DNA of 25,504 nt from Leptolinea sp. UBA5203. GTDB lineage: Bacteria > Chloroflexota > Anaerolineae > Anaerolineales > Anaerolineaceae. The stretch lies in the NCBI GenBank assembly GCA_002412765.1, contig DHVR01000038.1, forward strand, positions 243-25,746, read 5' to 3'. The notes under the pieces are model-generated. The model did not search any database, was not told where the DNA came from, and saw only the letters and a list, made by a program, of their open reading frames with translations. How positions within the stretch are numbered: position 1 is the first letter of the stretch; every line of letters starts with the position of its first letter. Below, in pieces: positions 7,127-16,700 of the stretch. A program made the position numbers and the translations under genes.

Positions 7127-8158
7127 GTGGCTGATTTAACCCTCGAAGACATTGCCAAAAAAGCAGGTGTATCCCGTTCCACGGTTTCCCGGGTGGTCAA
7201 TCGACAACCGGATGTACGGGATTCGGTGCGCGAACGTGTTTTGGCGGTCATCGAAGAAACCGGCTTTCACCCCAACGCCGCCGCCAGAACCCTGGCTTCC
7301 CAACGCTCTTTCACGATTGGCCTGGTGCTGCCCAAAGGGGTGGGCGCGTTCTTCTCCGATCCCTATTTCCCCATCCTTACCCAGGGGATTGCCCAGGGCT
7401 GCAATCAAAATGATTTTACCCTGGGGCTGTTTATTTTGGATTCCAGTGAAGATGAGGACAGAACTTTCCCCCGCATTTCCCGAAAAGGATTATTGGACGG
7501 CATTCTGGTGCAAGCCGGATCCAACGGGGACGGCTTGATTGAACGTCTGGTACGCGCAGATATCCCGTGCGTGATTCTTGGGCGGCCGATGAATCCAGTG
7601 GATGTCAATTATATTGATGTAGAAAACCGCAAATCATCGAGACTGGCTGTGGATCATTTGCTTTCCCTGGGAAAAAAGCGAATTGCCATCCTCCTAGGAC
7701 CGGTATTGAGCACGGTCAGCATGGACCGTAAAAGCGGTTACCTGGATGCCATTTCTGCTTCCGGGATTCCGCTGGATGAAAGCCTGATGATCAGCACCGA
7801 GTTTTCTGAAACCGGCGGGTATCTCAGCATGAAGAAAATCTTAGCACAGCAGCCGGATGCGGTATTTGCCGCCTCGGATGCACTGGCCTATGGCGCTATT
7901 CGGGCCATTCGGGAAGAAGGGCTGAGCGTGCCGGAAGATATTGCCGTGGTGGGCTTTGATGATTTACCCGTCAGCCCGCACACCACCAAGGAAATCCACC
8001 TGACCACGATTCATCAGCCCGTGCTGGAATTCGGGATCAAGGCCGTGGAATTATTGATTGATCGGATCGAAAACGGCTGCGTGCCTGCCAAGCAGGTGGT
8101 TGTGGAAACTCAACTCGTTGTCCGGGATACCTGCGGCAGCAGGATAAAAGAAATCTAG
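7127..8158 (+). CDS. LacI-family transcriptional regulator, probable cellobiose repressor
   Basis: DNA-binding repressor of 343 residues from the chosen start. An N-terminal helix-turn-helix reads TLEDIAKKAGVSRSTVSRVV (5-24) and is followed by the hinge helix NAAARTLASQ (50-59). A periplasmic-binding-protein-like effector domain begins at TIGLVLPKG and contains VVGFDDLPVSPHTT near its end. I prefer GTG 7127, which follows AGGTGAGG at good spacing and leaves four residues before the HTH as in the family. ATG 7109 and GTG 7118 are alternatives. The longer frame from ATG 6995 would start upstream of the promoter. It is first in an operon with two GH94 phosphorylases and sits behind a CelR/CebR-type operator, so a cellobiose-responsive local repressor is likely. 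Effector identity is inferred from context, not from binding residues. Confidence 0.9.
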   Translation: MADLTLEDIAKKAGVSRSTVSRVVNRQPDVRDSVRERVLAVIEETGFHPNAAARTLASQRSFTIGLVLPKGVGAFFSDPYFPILTQGIAQGCNQNDFTLGLFILDSSEDEDRTFPRISRKGLLDGILVQAGSNGDGLIERLVRADIPCVILGRPMNPVDVNYIDVENRKSSRLAVDHLLSLGKKRIAILLGPVLSTVSMDRKSGYLDAISASGIPLDESLMISTEFSETGGYLSMKKILAQQPDAVFAASDALAYGAIRAIREEGLSVPEDIAVVGFDDLPVSPHTTKEIHLTTIHQPVLEFGIKAVELLIDRIENGCVPAKQVVVETQLVVRDTCGSRIKEI

Positions 8159-8220
8159 CGCAATTCATAGGATTGTGCATAGGAATAAATTTATTTTAAG
8201 AACTCAAAGGATGGTTTGAA

Positions 8221-10680
8221 ATGGTATATGGACATTTTGATGATAAAAATTGTGAATATGTAATTGAACGGCCGGATACGCCATTGCCATGGATAAACTA
8301 TCTGGGAAATGAGGACTTCTTTGGCTTGATCTCCAATACCGCAGGAGGGTACACCTTTTACAAGGATGCCCGTCTGCGAAGACTAACACGCTATCGCTAC
8401 AACAATGAACCGCTGGACAGCAACGGCCGTTATATCTACCTGCGGGATGATGCTGCTTCCACGCAGGATAAACCTGTCACCTGGTCAACCTCCTGGCAGC
8501 CGATTCGCCAAAAACTGGACGCCTACGAATGCCGGCACGGTTTTGGATACACAAGCATCCAGGCCACTCAGCATGAGATCGAAAGCCGCACGCGTTATTT
8601 CATTCCCCAGCACGAGACCATGGAAATCTGGGAGACCACCATTACCAATCACCGCAAGGTGGCAGCGGACCTCTCCATGATAGCCGGGGTGGAATTTTGT
8701 CTATGGGACGCCCAGGATGATGCCGCCAACTTCCAGCGCAATTATTCCATCGGACAGGTGGAAGTGGATGAAGGTGTTATTTATCACAAAACCGAATATC
8801 GCGAACGCCGCGATCATTATGCTTATTTTGCCTGCTCCGAACCGCTGAGCGGATTTGAGACTCAGCGCGAAGCTTTTCTGGGCCGTTACCGCGGGTGGGA
8901 TTCTCCGCTGGGCTTGGAAAACGGGCAGTTGACGGATTCCATTGCTCACGGCTGGCAGCCGGTGGGGGTCAACCAGGTTAAGCTGCATCTGGAAGCCGGT
9001 GAAACCAAGACCGTGATTTATATCCTCGGTTATCATGAAAACCCGGTTGGCGAGAAATTTGATCCGCCCGGATCGCAGACCATCAACAAAAAAGTTGTCA
9101 AACAGCGCCTGGCGCATTATTTGAAAGCTGAAAATGTGGTGCGGGCTTTTGATGAGCTAAAAACCTACTGGCGGGACCTGCTGGATAATATGCAGGTATC
9201 CACGCCGGATGTGCATACCAATCGTATGGTCAACCTGTGGAATGTGTATCAGGTGATGATCACGTTTAATATGTCCCGCTCCGCCTCGTACTTTGAATCG
9301 GGCATTGGGCGCGGCATGGGTTTCCGCGACTCCGCGCAGGATTTATTGGGCTTTGTGCAATTGATCCCGGAACGGGCCAGAGAAAGAATTCTGGATATCG
9401 CATCCACACAAATGGAAAGCGGCGGTGCGTACCACCAGTATCAGCCCCTAACCAAACGCGGCAATAATGACGTCGGCTCCGGATTCAACGATGATCCATT
9501 GTGGCTGGTGCTGGCTGTGGCGGCCTACTTAAAAGAGACCGGCGACTGGAGCATTTTGGATGCCCAAGTCACTTTTGATAATATTTCCGGCAGTGAACGG
9601 CCATTATATGAGCATTTACGCCGATCCATGCAATACACCCTGGATCGGATTGGACCCCACGGCCTGCCATTGATTGGCCGAGCGGACTGGAACGACTGTT
9701 TGAACCTGAATTGTTTTTCGGATACCCCCGGACAATCCTTCCAGACGACCACCAATAAGGACGGTAAGAATGCCGAGTCGGTGTTCATTGCCGGGCTGTT
9801 CCTGGTCGCTGCTGAGGAAATGACCGCGATCGCCAGCCACGTTGCGAAAATGGATGAAGCTGGCTTGTATGTGAAAGCCGCTAAAGAGATGGAAGCTGTC
9901 ATCTGGGCGCACGGCTGGGATGGGGATTGGTTCCGCCGGGCGTATGATGATTTTGGCAATCCGGTTGGCTCCAAGAGCTGTGAGGAAGGCAAGATTTTTG
10001 TGGAGCCTCAAGGCATGTGCGTAATGGCCGGTTTGGGGCTGAACGACGGCCGGGCTGAAAAGACGCTGAACGCAGTGGAAGAACACCTGGGCACGCCGCA
10101 TGGTGTGGTGGTTCTTTATCCTGCGTATAGTCATTATTACTTACATCTGGGCGAAATTTCTTCCTACCCGCAGGGATACAAAGAGAACGGCAGTGTCTTC
10201 TGCCATACCAATCCGTGGATCATGATCGCCGAGACCCGTTTGGGCAGGGCGGAGAAAGCCATGGATTATTATATGAGAATCAATCCGTCTGCCCGCGAAG
10301 GGTTGAGCGAAGTGCATAAATGCGAACCCTATGTGTATGCACAAACTATCGCCGGCAAGGAAGCGGCAACCCATGGGGAGGCCAAAAACTCCTGGCTGAC
10401 GGGCACCGCAGCCTGGAATTATGTCGCCATTACCCAATGGATTTTGGGTGTTCGGCCGACCTATCAGGGCTTGATGATCCAACCTGTCGTGCCGGATAGC
10501 TGGAAGAAGTTCTCCGTGCAGCGCAAGTTCCGCGGCGTACAGTATGCCATCGAAGTGGAACGAAAAGGCCCGGGCAACAAGGTGCAGTTAACCGTCCAGG
10601 GCGCTCCAATCGAAGGAAACATCATTCCGCTGCCTGCATCGGATACCCGCAAGGTGGATGTTAAGGTGATACTGGGTTAA
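8221..10680 (+). CDS. Cellobiose phosphorylase (GH94)
   Basis: Cytoplasmic enzyme of 819 residues that splits cellobiose with phosphate into glucose 1-phosphate and glucose with inversion. Length and sequence closely match characterised clostridial and Cellvibrio/Cellulomonas-type enzymes throughout: the N-terminal WINYLGNEDFFGLISNTAGG, ISNTAGG-type sugar-pocket loop, and MSRSASYFESGIGRGMGFRD (acceptor subsite). RADWND carries the general acid Asp at 489. HTNPW (H662) and SWLTGTAAW (T727, G728) form the phosphate site. AAAGG lies 11 nt before the ATG. The gene follows the LacI gene by 62 nt and precedes a second GH94 gene by 63 nt with no terminator, so it is in the same operon. No signal peptide is seen, fitting a cytosolic energy-saving route. 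The standard symbol would be cbpA or cepA depending on the species. Confidence 0.93.
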   Translation: MVYGHFDDKNCEYVIERPDTPLPWINYLGNEDFFGLISNTAGGYTFYKDARLRRLTRYRYNNEPLDSNGRYIYLRDDAASTQDKPVTWSTSWQPIRQKLDAYECRHGFGYTSIQATQHEIESRTRYFIPQHETMEIWETTITNHRKVAADLSMIAGVEFCLWDAQDDAANFQRNYSIGQVEVDEGVIYHKTEYRERRDHYAYFACSEPLSGFETQREAFLGRYRGWDSPLGLENGQLTDSIAHGWQPVGVNQVKLHLEAGETKTVIYILGYHENPVGEKFDPPGSQTINKKVVKQRLAHYLKAENVVRAFDELKTYWRDLLDNMQVSTPDVHTNRMVNLWNVYQVMITFNMSRSASYFESGIGRGMGFRDSAQDLLGFVQLIPERARERILDIASTQMESGGAYHQYQPLTKRGNNDVGSGFNDDPLWLVLAVAAYLKETGDWSILDAQVTFDNISGSERPLYEHLRRSMQYTLDRIGPHGLPLIGRADWNDCLNLNCFSDTPGQSFQTTTNKDGKNAESVFIAGLFLVAAEEMTAIASHVAKMDEAGLYVKAAKEMEAVIWAHGWDGDWFRRAYDDFGNPVGSKSCEEGKIFVEPQGMCVMAGLGLNDGRAEKTLNAVEEHLGTPHGVVVLYPAYSHYYLHLGEISSYPQGYKENGSVFCHTNPWIMIAETRLGRAEKAMDYYMRINPSAREGLSEVHKCEPYVYAQTIAGKEAATHGEAKNSWLTGTAAWNYVAITQWILGVRPTYQGLMIQPVVPDSWKKFSVQRKFRGVQYAIEVERKGPGNKVQLTVQGAPIEGNIIPLPASDTRKVDVKVILG

Positions 10681-10743
10681 GTCACGGTTCATCCTTATTA
10701 ATCCGGACCGACAAAATAAGTTAGCTAGGTGTATGGAGTTTCC

Positions 10744-13152
10744 ATGAAATTTGGTTATTTCGATTCAGCTGCACGTGAATATGTCATCACGGATCCCCGC
10801 ACTCCGGTGAAGTGGATCAATTATATTGGCACCCGTGATTTCGGCGGTTTTGTAGACCATACCGGCGGGGCGTTGATTTGCAAGGGGGATCCGTCTTTCA
10901 ATCGGATGACCAAATATTTGCAGCAGATGCCGGCTTCGGATTTCAAGGGAACCACCCTGTATTTACGCATCCATACGCACAGAGGGTATGAAGTTTTTTC
11001 GCCGTTTTTTGTGCCTACCTTGCAACCCCTGGATCAATATGAATGTCATGTGGGTCTGGGGTATACGCGCATCGTGTCTGAACTTCTGGGCATTTGCTGT
11101 GAGGTGACTATTTTTGTGCCGAAAGGTCAGTCGGTTGAAATTCGTTCCATTGAGCTCACCAACCTGAGCGATAAAGTGCAAACCCTGGATGTGATCCCGG
11201 TGGTGGAATACACCCATCCGAATGCCATGCAGCAATTTACCAATGCCGATTGGATCCCTCAGACTATGCAAAGCTGGCGTGAGAACGTTGACGGCTGCAC
11301 GGTGTTGCTGCAAAGCCCCTTTATGAACAAAGAGCGCCAAGTCAATTACCTGACCTCCAATCTGCCGGCCAGTTCCTATGAGACCGATCGAAAAGTGTTT
11401 TTAGGAGAGAATGAGTACGGTAGTTTCCGATCCCCGCTTAGTTTGCAAAAACCGCAGCTTTCCAATTCCGAAGCCAGGCGCGGAGATAATATCGCCGCCT
11501 TGATGCATGAAATCAAAGAGCTGCAGCCGGGAGAGACCCGGCGCTTGATTCTGCAATTTGGCCAGACCAGCAGCTTGGACGCAGCCCGGGAAGGCATCGC
11601 GAAGTACCGCAATCCCGAAGTTGTGGATCAGGAACTGGCTAAAATTAAGGAATTCTGGGACGGTTACCTGGATGTGTTGCAAGTGGAAACCCCGGATGCG
11701 GACATGAACAGCATGCTGAATGTGCATAATCCGTATCAGTGCTACGTCACTAAAACCTGGTCGCGCTATCTATCGTATTATCAACTGGGCATGGGCCTGC
11801 GGGGCATGGGCATCCGCGATTCCTCCCAGGATGTGATGGCGGTACTGGCCTCCGTGCCGGAGGAAGGCAAGGAATTTATCAAATTGCTGCTCTCCTTCCA
11901 AACCCGAGACGGAAAAGCCTATCACCAATTCAACCCGTTCACCCTGGAAGGGAATGAAGGCGATTCCCTGGAGATGGAAGACCGCCCGCATTATTACAGC
12001 GACGATCACCTGTGGGGGGTGCTGGCGGTTTGTGCCATTATCAAAGAGACCGGAGATGTTTCCTTCATGGAAGAGCAAGTCCCCTTTTACGAGAAGGACA
12101 AGCAGGGTCAGGTGCTGGAGCAGGCCTCCGTGCTGGAACATCTAAAGCGGGGATTACGCTTTACGGCTCAAGATACCGGCCAGCATGGGCTGCCTTTGCT
12201 GGGATTTGCGGACTGGAATGATACGGTCAATTTACCCCGCGGGGCGGAATCCCTGTTTACGGCCAACTTGTATGGCAAAGCTTTGAAGGAAATGATTCAA
12301 CTATTACAGTTCCTGCATCAGAATGCTGAGGCAGAGGAATTTAAGGCCCTGTACGAGCGCATGCAAACTTGCGTGGAAAATGAAGGCTGGGACGGGGAGT
12401 GGTATACGCGCTATTTTGATGATCAGGGCAAACCGTTGGGTTCGCATGTCAATCCATACGGCAAAATCTACCTCAATGCCCAATCCTGGGCGGTGATTTC
12501 CGGTTTTGCTTCCGAAGAACGCGGCCAGCAGGCCATGGAATCGGTGAATAAACACTTGAATACGAAGTATGGCATCAAACTCAGCCATCCCGGATTTAAT
12601 GGGTATGATCCACATTACGGCGGGGTGACTACTTACCCGCCGGGAGCCAAAGAAAACGGCGGCATCTTCCTGCACACCAATCCCTGGGCGATGATCGCCG
12701 AAACCATGCTGGGGCATGGGGATCGGGCGTACGAGTATTACAGGCAGATCAATCCCGTCGGCAAGAATGAGATGATTGAAGTGTATGAATGTGAGCCGTA
12801 TGTCTACGCTCAAAACATCCTGGCGAATGAACACCCGATGTTTGGCCTGGGGCGTAATTCCTGGCTTTCCGGTACGGCTTCCTGGTGCTACCAGGCGGCC
12901 ACTCAGTGGATCCTGGGCATCCGTCCCCAATTTGACGGATTACAAATCGATCCCTGCATTCCTAGTGCCTGGGACGGATTTTCCGTCACCCGGCGCTACA
13001 GGGGGCAAAAGATGTCGATCAAGGTGCATAATCCGGAGCATGTCTGCAAGGGTGTGAAACGGATGACACTTAACGGAACAGAGCTGGATGGGAATGTCAT
13101 TCCCAAGCTGTCGAACCTGAGTGAAGTACAGGTGGAAGTCTGGCTGGGATAG
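10744..13152 (+). CDS. GH94 glycoside phosphorylase of unresolved acceptor specificity
   Basis: A second GH94 enzyme, 802 residues, clearly paralogous to its upstream neighbour but divergent. The N-terminus (KFGYFDSAAREYVITDPRTP), the catalytic Asp in ADWND (D490), phosphate-site HTNPW (H644) and SWLSGTASW (S709, G710) are all kept. It should therefore be an active inverting phosphorylase. The loops around the acceptor differ. The neighbour's EFCLWDAQDD is replaced here by EYTHPNAMQQFTNADW, and its MSRSASYFESGIGR by TWSRYLSYYQLGMGLR, with a one-residue insertion. A short acidic loop (EGNEGDSLEMEDRPHYYSDD) is also present. It is too short for a typical cellodextrin phosphorylase. Candidates are chitobiose-, laminaribiose- or cellobionate-type activities. 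ATG 10744 is preferred over GTG 10729 because GGAG at 10735-10738 lies just upstream. Same operon as cellobiose phosphorylase, so probably a beta-glucan-derived disaccharide. Confidence 0.88.
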   Translation: MKFGYFDSAAREYVITDPRTPVKWINYIGTRDFGGFVDHTGGALICKGDPSFNRMTKYLQQMPASDFKGTTLYLRIHTHRGYEVFSPFFVPTLQPLDQYECHVGLGYTRIVSELLGICCEVTIFVPKGQSVEIRSIELTNLSDKVQTLDVIPVVEYTHPNAMQQFTNADWIPQTMQSWRENVDGCTVLLQSPFMNKERQVNYLTSNLPASSYETDRKVFLGENEYGSFRSPLSLQKPQLSNSEARRGDNIAALMHEIKELQPGETRRLILQFGQTSSLDAAREGIAKYRNPEVVDQELAKIKEFWDGYLDVLQVETPDADMNSMLNVHNPYQCYVTKTWSRYLSYYQLGMGLRGMGIRDSSQDVMAVLASVPEEGKEFIKLLLSFQTRDGKAYHQFNPFTLEGNEGDSLEMEDRPHYYSDDHLWGVLAVCAIIKETGDVSFMEEQVPFYEKDKQGQVLEQASVLEHLKRGLRFTAQDTGQHGLPLLGFADWNDTVNLPRGAESLFTANLYGKALKEMIQLLQFLHQNAEAEEFKALYERMQTCVENEGWDGEWYTRYFDDQGKPLGSHVNPYGKIYLNAQSWAVISGFASEERGQQAMESVNKHLNTKYGIKLSHPGFNGYDPHYGGVTTYPPGAKENGGIFLHTNPWAMIAETMLGHGDRAYEYYRQINPVGKNEMIEVYECEPYVYAQNILANEHPMFGLGRNSWLSGTASWCYQAATQWILGIRPQFDGLQIDPCIPSAWDGFSVTRRYRGQKMSIKVHNPEHVCKGVKRMTLNGTELDGNVIPKLSNLSEVQVEVWLG

Positions 13153-13775
13153 GGGAGAATGAATTAATTACCAGGATGGATCGTTAGCCTACCAAAACGA
13201 AGGACCAGAAACCAGTGATTTCTCGGTAGCGAATATGCTATCTTTTGTAATTTCGTGGTTTCAATCCCTTAAAGCAAGGGCAGACAGGTGATTCCACTCT
13301 TCGGGCTGACTGGGCGTAATTATTGTTATCTCACGGAAGGCACGAGTAAGAGAGAAATTCGATCACTGATGCTCCTAAGAGGCTTAACGAAGTAGGTTAA
13401 AAATCCGGATATTGATTTATCCATGGACTCACGATTATTAAGGTTACCATCAGGTTATTTACCATATCTGAATATGAATGGTTGAATTCCTTAAGCATCT
13501 TTATTTGTATAACCATAAAGCGTAAAACCATCTAAATTATCCATAAAAAAAATGAATCTACTATTTCAATCTCCTGGGGAACCATGTATCATATGCAATA
13601 GATACAGTAAAAAAAACGGCAGCATATTATTTACGTACGTCTCATTGAAATTCAAAGATGGACTAGGTATGCTATTGATACTTGGGTAGCATTATCTTTT
13701 TATTAAATCCATGATTACTGTTATACTCAGATTTTTATTGGGGCATTTCTTATTAATAAACGTTAAGGAAGATGA
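13153..13775. other. Non-coding gap before the HD-GYP gene
   Basis: No credible gene is seen across about 620 bp. It lacks the palindromic repeats that fill the other gaps. There is a possible folded region at 13208-13262: GAAACCA pairs with TGGTTTC and encloses the hairpin TAGC-GAATAT-GCTA, followed by CCCTT-AAAGC-AAGGG at 13266-13280. The last 250 bp are AT-rich. TATACT at 13722-13727 is a possible -10 without a clear -35. AAGGA at 13765-13769 is the ribosome binding site for 13776. I found no strong terminator after the second GH94 gene. Confidence 0.5.
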
Positions 13776-16700
13776 ATGGTTAATACTCAGAATTTTATTA
13801 TTCTAATGGGAGAGGATCAACTACAATCTGATCTTTCTTTGCGAGAATTAACGGATCATTGGACCCATCCCGTGGACCTGCAGGTGATTTCCTGCCAGGA
13901 TCTAAAAACAAAACTCCCGTTCAAAAGACAACCCGATTTACTCCTCATCCATGGCATCGACCGAATGAACCTGACGGATGATGATATAGCTTTCTTAAAT
14001 CAACTCTCTGTGTCCATCCGAGTAGTAGGTGTTGCCTGGGATGGACTATCAAGCATCGACCCATGTCTGCTTAATTCGGAAATGGATTTGTATCAGGTGC
14101 AGCCTGCCCGGATGGGTGAAAAGTATTCTTTCCTCCTGGCGAGGTTTTTGCAAAAACTGATTATAACTTCCAACAACAGACGAAAAGTGTTTGATCCGCA
14201 ATACCAGGAACCTAGGTTGGTTGTAGGCATAAATTCAGATCAGGAAGTCTTCTTGATCAATCAGCCGCTATACCGCCTGATTCACGCGGATGTCCTTGTA
14301 CCGGATGGAGCATGGTCTGGTTTGTATTCGGCTGCAACGGCGGAAAGAAATAAAAAGGTTAGCATAGACTACAATCAAGAGAAGTTTGAACCTGACCTAG
14401 GTAGTGACGAATTTATCTTTAAAATCAATGCCGGTGAGAAAACCCTTAGGTTGAGTTCCAGGGAACTTTACTGCCTGGATGAAGACCAAACCAGTGGTGT
14501 ACTGATGATTGGCGTTCCAGACATCGATTCCACACCATTGGAGAATGCGCTCCATGCCTTTGAGCAGAATAGTCTGGGTATATTTAACAGCATTCAAGAG
14601 TGTATGGTTATAACTGATATCCATCGTCGAATCATCCATTTTAATCACGCTTTTCTAAAAGTATTTGCATATGAAAAAGATGAAATCCTTGGTCAATCCA
14701 CCATGGTTTTGTATGCGTGTGAAACAAAATTTGAAGATATGGGATTGAAATTGAGTGATTCATCCATGGATGGATCAATAACTGAAATCATAACCTTTAA
14801 GCGAAAAAATGGCCTGCCTTTTTCGGGGGAGATTGGGATACATCCGCTGCTGGATTCGGAAAACCAGGTCATCGGGTATGTATCGGTCATTCGGGATATC
14901 TCAGAGCGCCTGGATGCGATAAAAGAAAAACAACAAATAGAAGATTCTCTGCGAAAGACCCTGGTCCTCGCCCGTTTATCTCGTTGGACGTACCAATTTG
15001 CGAGCAGAGAATTTACCGTCTCTGAGGAATTTCATCGCAATTTTGTCACGAATGATAGTTGGTTGAAGATCACGAAAGAGGACTTTATCCAGAAATGGGT
15101 TCATCCCGATGATCGGATGATTGTAGAGAATGCGTTTAATGTTGAATTAACGGAGCATAATCCACGGGAAACAGAATTTCGCCTCATCAAAACCGACCAC
15201 TCCATCAGTTATATCTATGCAAAGATTAGCTCCGTTGTGTATGGGAATGACGGCGGCCTGGTGAGCATGGAAGGGTTTTTACAGGACATCACGGAGCGGA
15301 AAACCACAGAGGATCGATACCGCCAACGCGAAATATTGTACCAAAAGAAATTAGGTGAAGTTGTAGGCGGCTTTGTCACGTATGATGTGCTTTACGATGC
15401 ACGAGGACTTCCGAGCGATTTTATTTTTATCGAAGTGAATTCGGAATTTGAGTTTCTAACTGGCAAGAAAGCGGAAACCGTACTTGGTAAACCCATTATG
15501 GAAGTCTTCCCCAATTCCGATGCGGATTTGATTGAAAATCTGAAAACTGTTGCATTGACCGGTGAATCCTTGTCTTATATTCAGTTGTATCCTGAAGCTG
15601 GAATTTGGTACGATTTAAAACTTTTCCGGCAGACACGCGATAAAGTTTCTATTTTGTTTTTTGATGTTACTGAACGGGAGAGTGCTTTAAGAGAGATTCA
15701 GCAAAGGAACAAATACCTCTCTGCCATGCAAGAAACAACGCTGGAATTGGTTTCGGAGCATAACCTCAGTGTGCTGCTGGACAACATCCTCCAGAGGGCA
15801 GCCGCAATGTTTGGCGCCACCAGTGGTTTTTTGGATTTAATGCAGCCGGATGGAATTTCTTCCTTACCTCTGGTGGTTACAGGAGAATTAGACAGCGCAT
15901 TAAAATTTCCGATAAAGCGGGGGGAAGGCCTGACAGGAACCGTGTGGAATACCGGCGAACCGATGCTGATCAAGAATTATGATCAATGGCCGGGGAGAAT
16001 CCCTGAGATAAAAATGAACTATCTCAAGTGTGTGATGGGTGTTCCGCTGCTTTCCAAGGGCAAGGTTTTGGGTGTACTGGTCTTAGGGAAAGAATATGGC
16101 GCCAAGGATGATTTCACGGAAGTGGATGTTGAAATCTTGATCCATTTTGCCCGGTTGGCAACACTGGCGATAGAGAATGTGCAATTGATGGATTTATCGC
16201 AAAAAGAAATCATGGAACGAATACGCACCGAGGAACAACTCATCAAATCCGAGGAGGCCTATCGTTCCCTTTTTGAAAATGTCCCGGATGGGGTTTATCG
16301 AACCGGTGTGGATGGAAAATTTATTGCCGCCAACCCTGCATGTTTGAAAATCATTGGGTATGAGTCATTTGAGGAACTCTGCAAGACCACTGCCTATGAT
16401 TTATTTCTAGACCCTAAGCATCGCGATGAGTTTAACAGCCAGTTTAACTCCAGTCGAGACATTATCCAATCCGAGCTTGTGCTCAGGCGTAAAGACGGGA
16501 AGCAGATTATCGTTTTGGATAATTGCCGTGCCGTGCGGGATGAGACCGGGGAGATCAAATTCTATGAAGGGACAATCACAGAGATTACGGCGAGGAAACA
16601 GGCAGAACAGCTCATCCTCAAGCAATCGGAGGAATTGTCACGGCTCTATCGGGCTTCGGCCTCTTTGATCTCGGATAATTCCAATAATCTGGAACATTTG

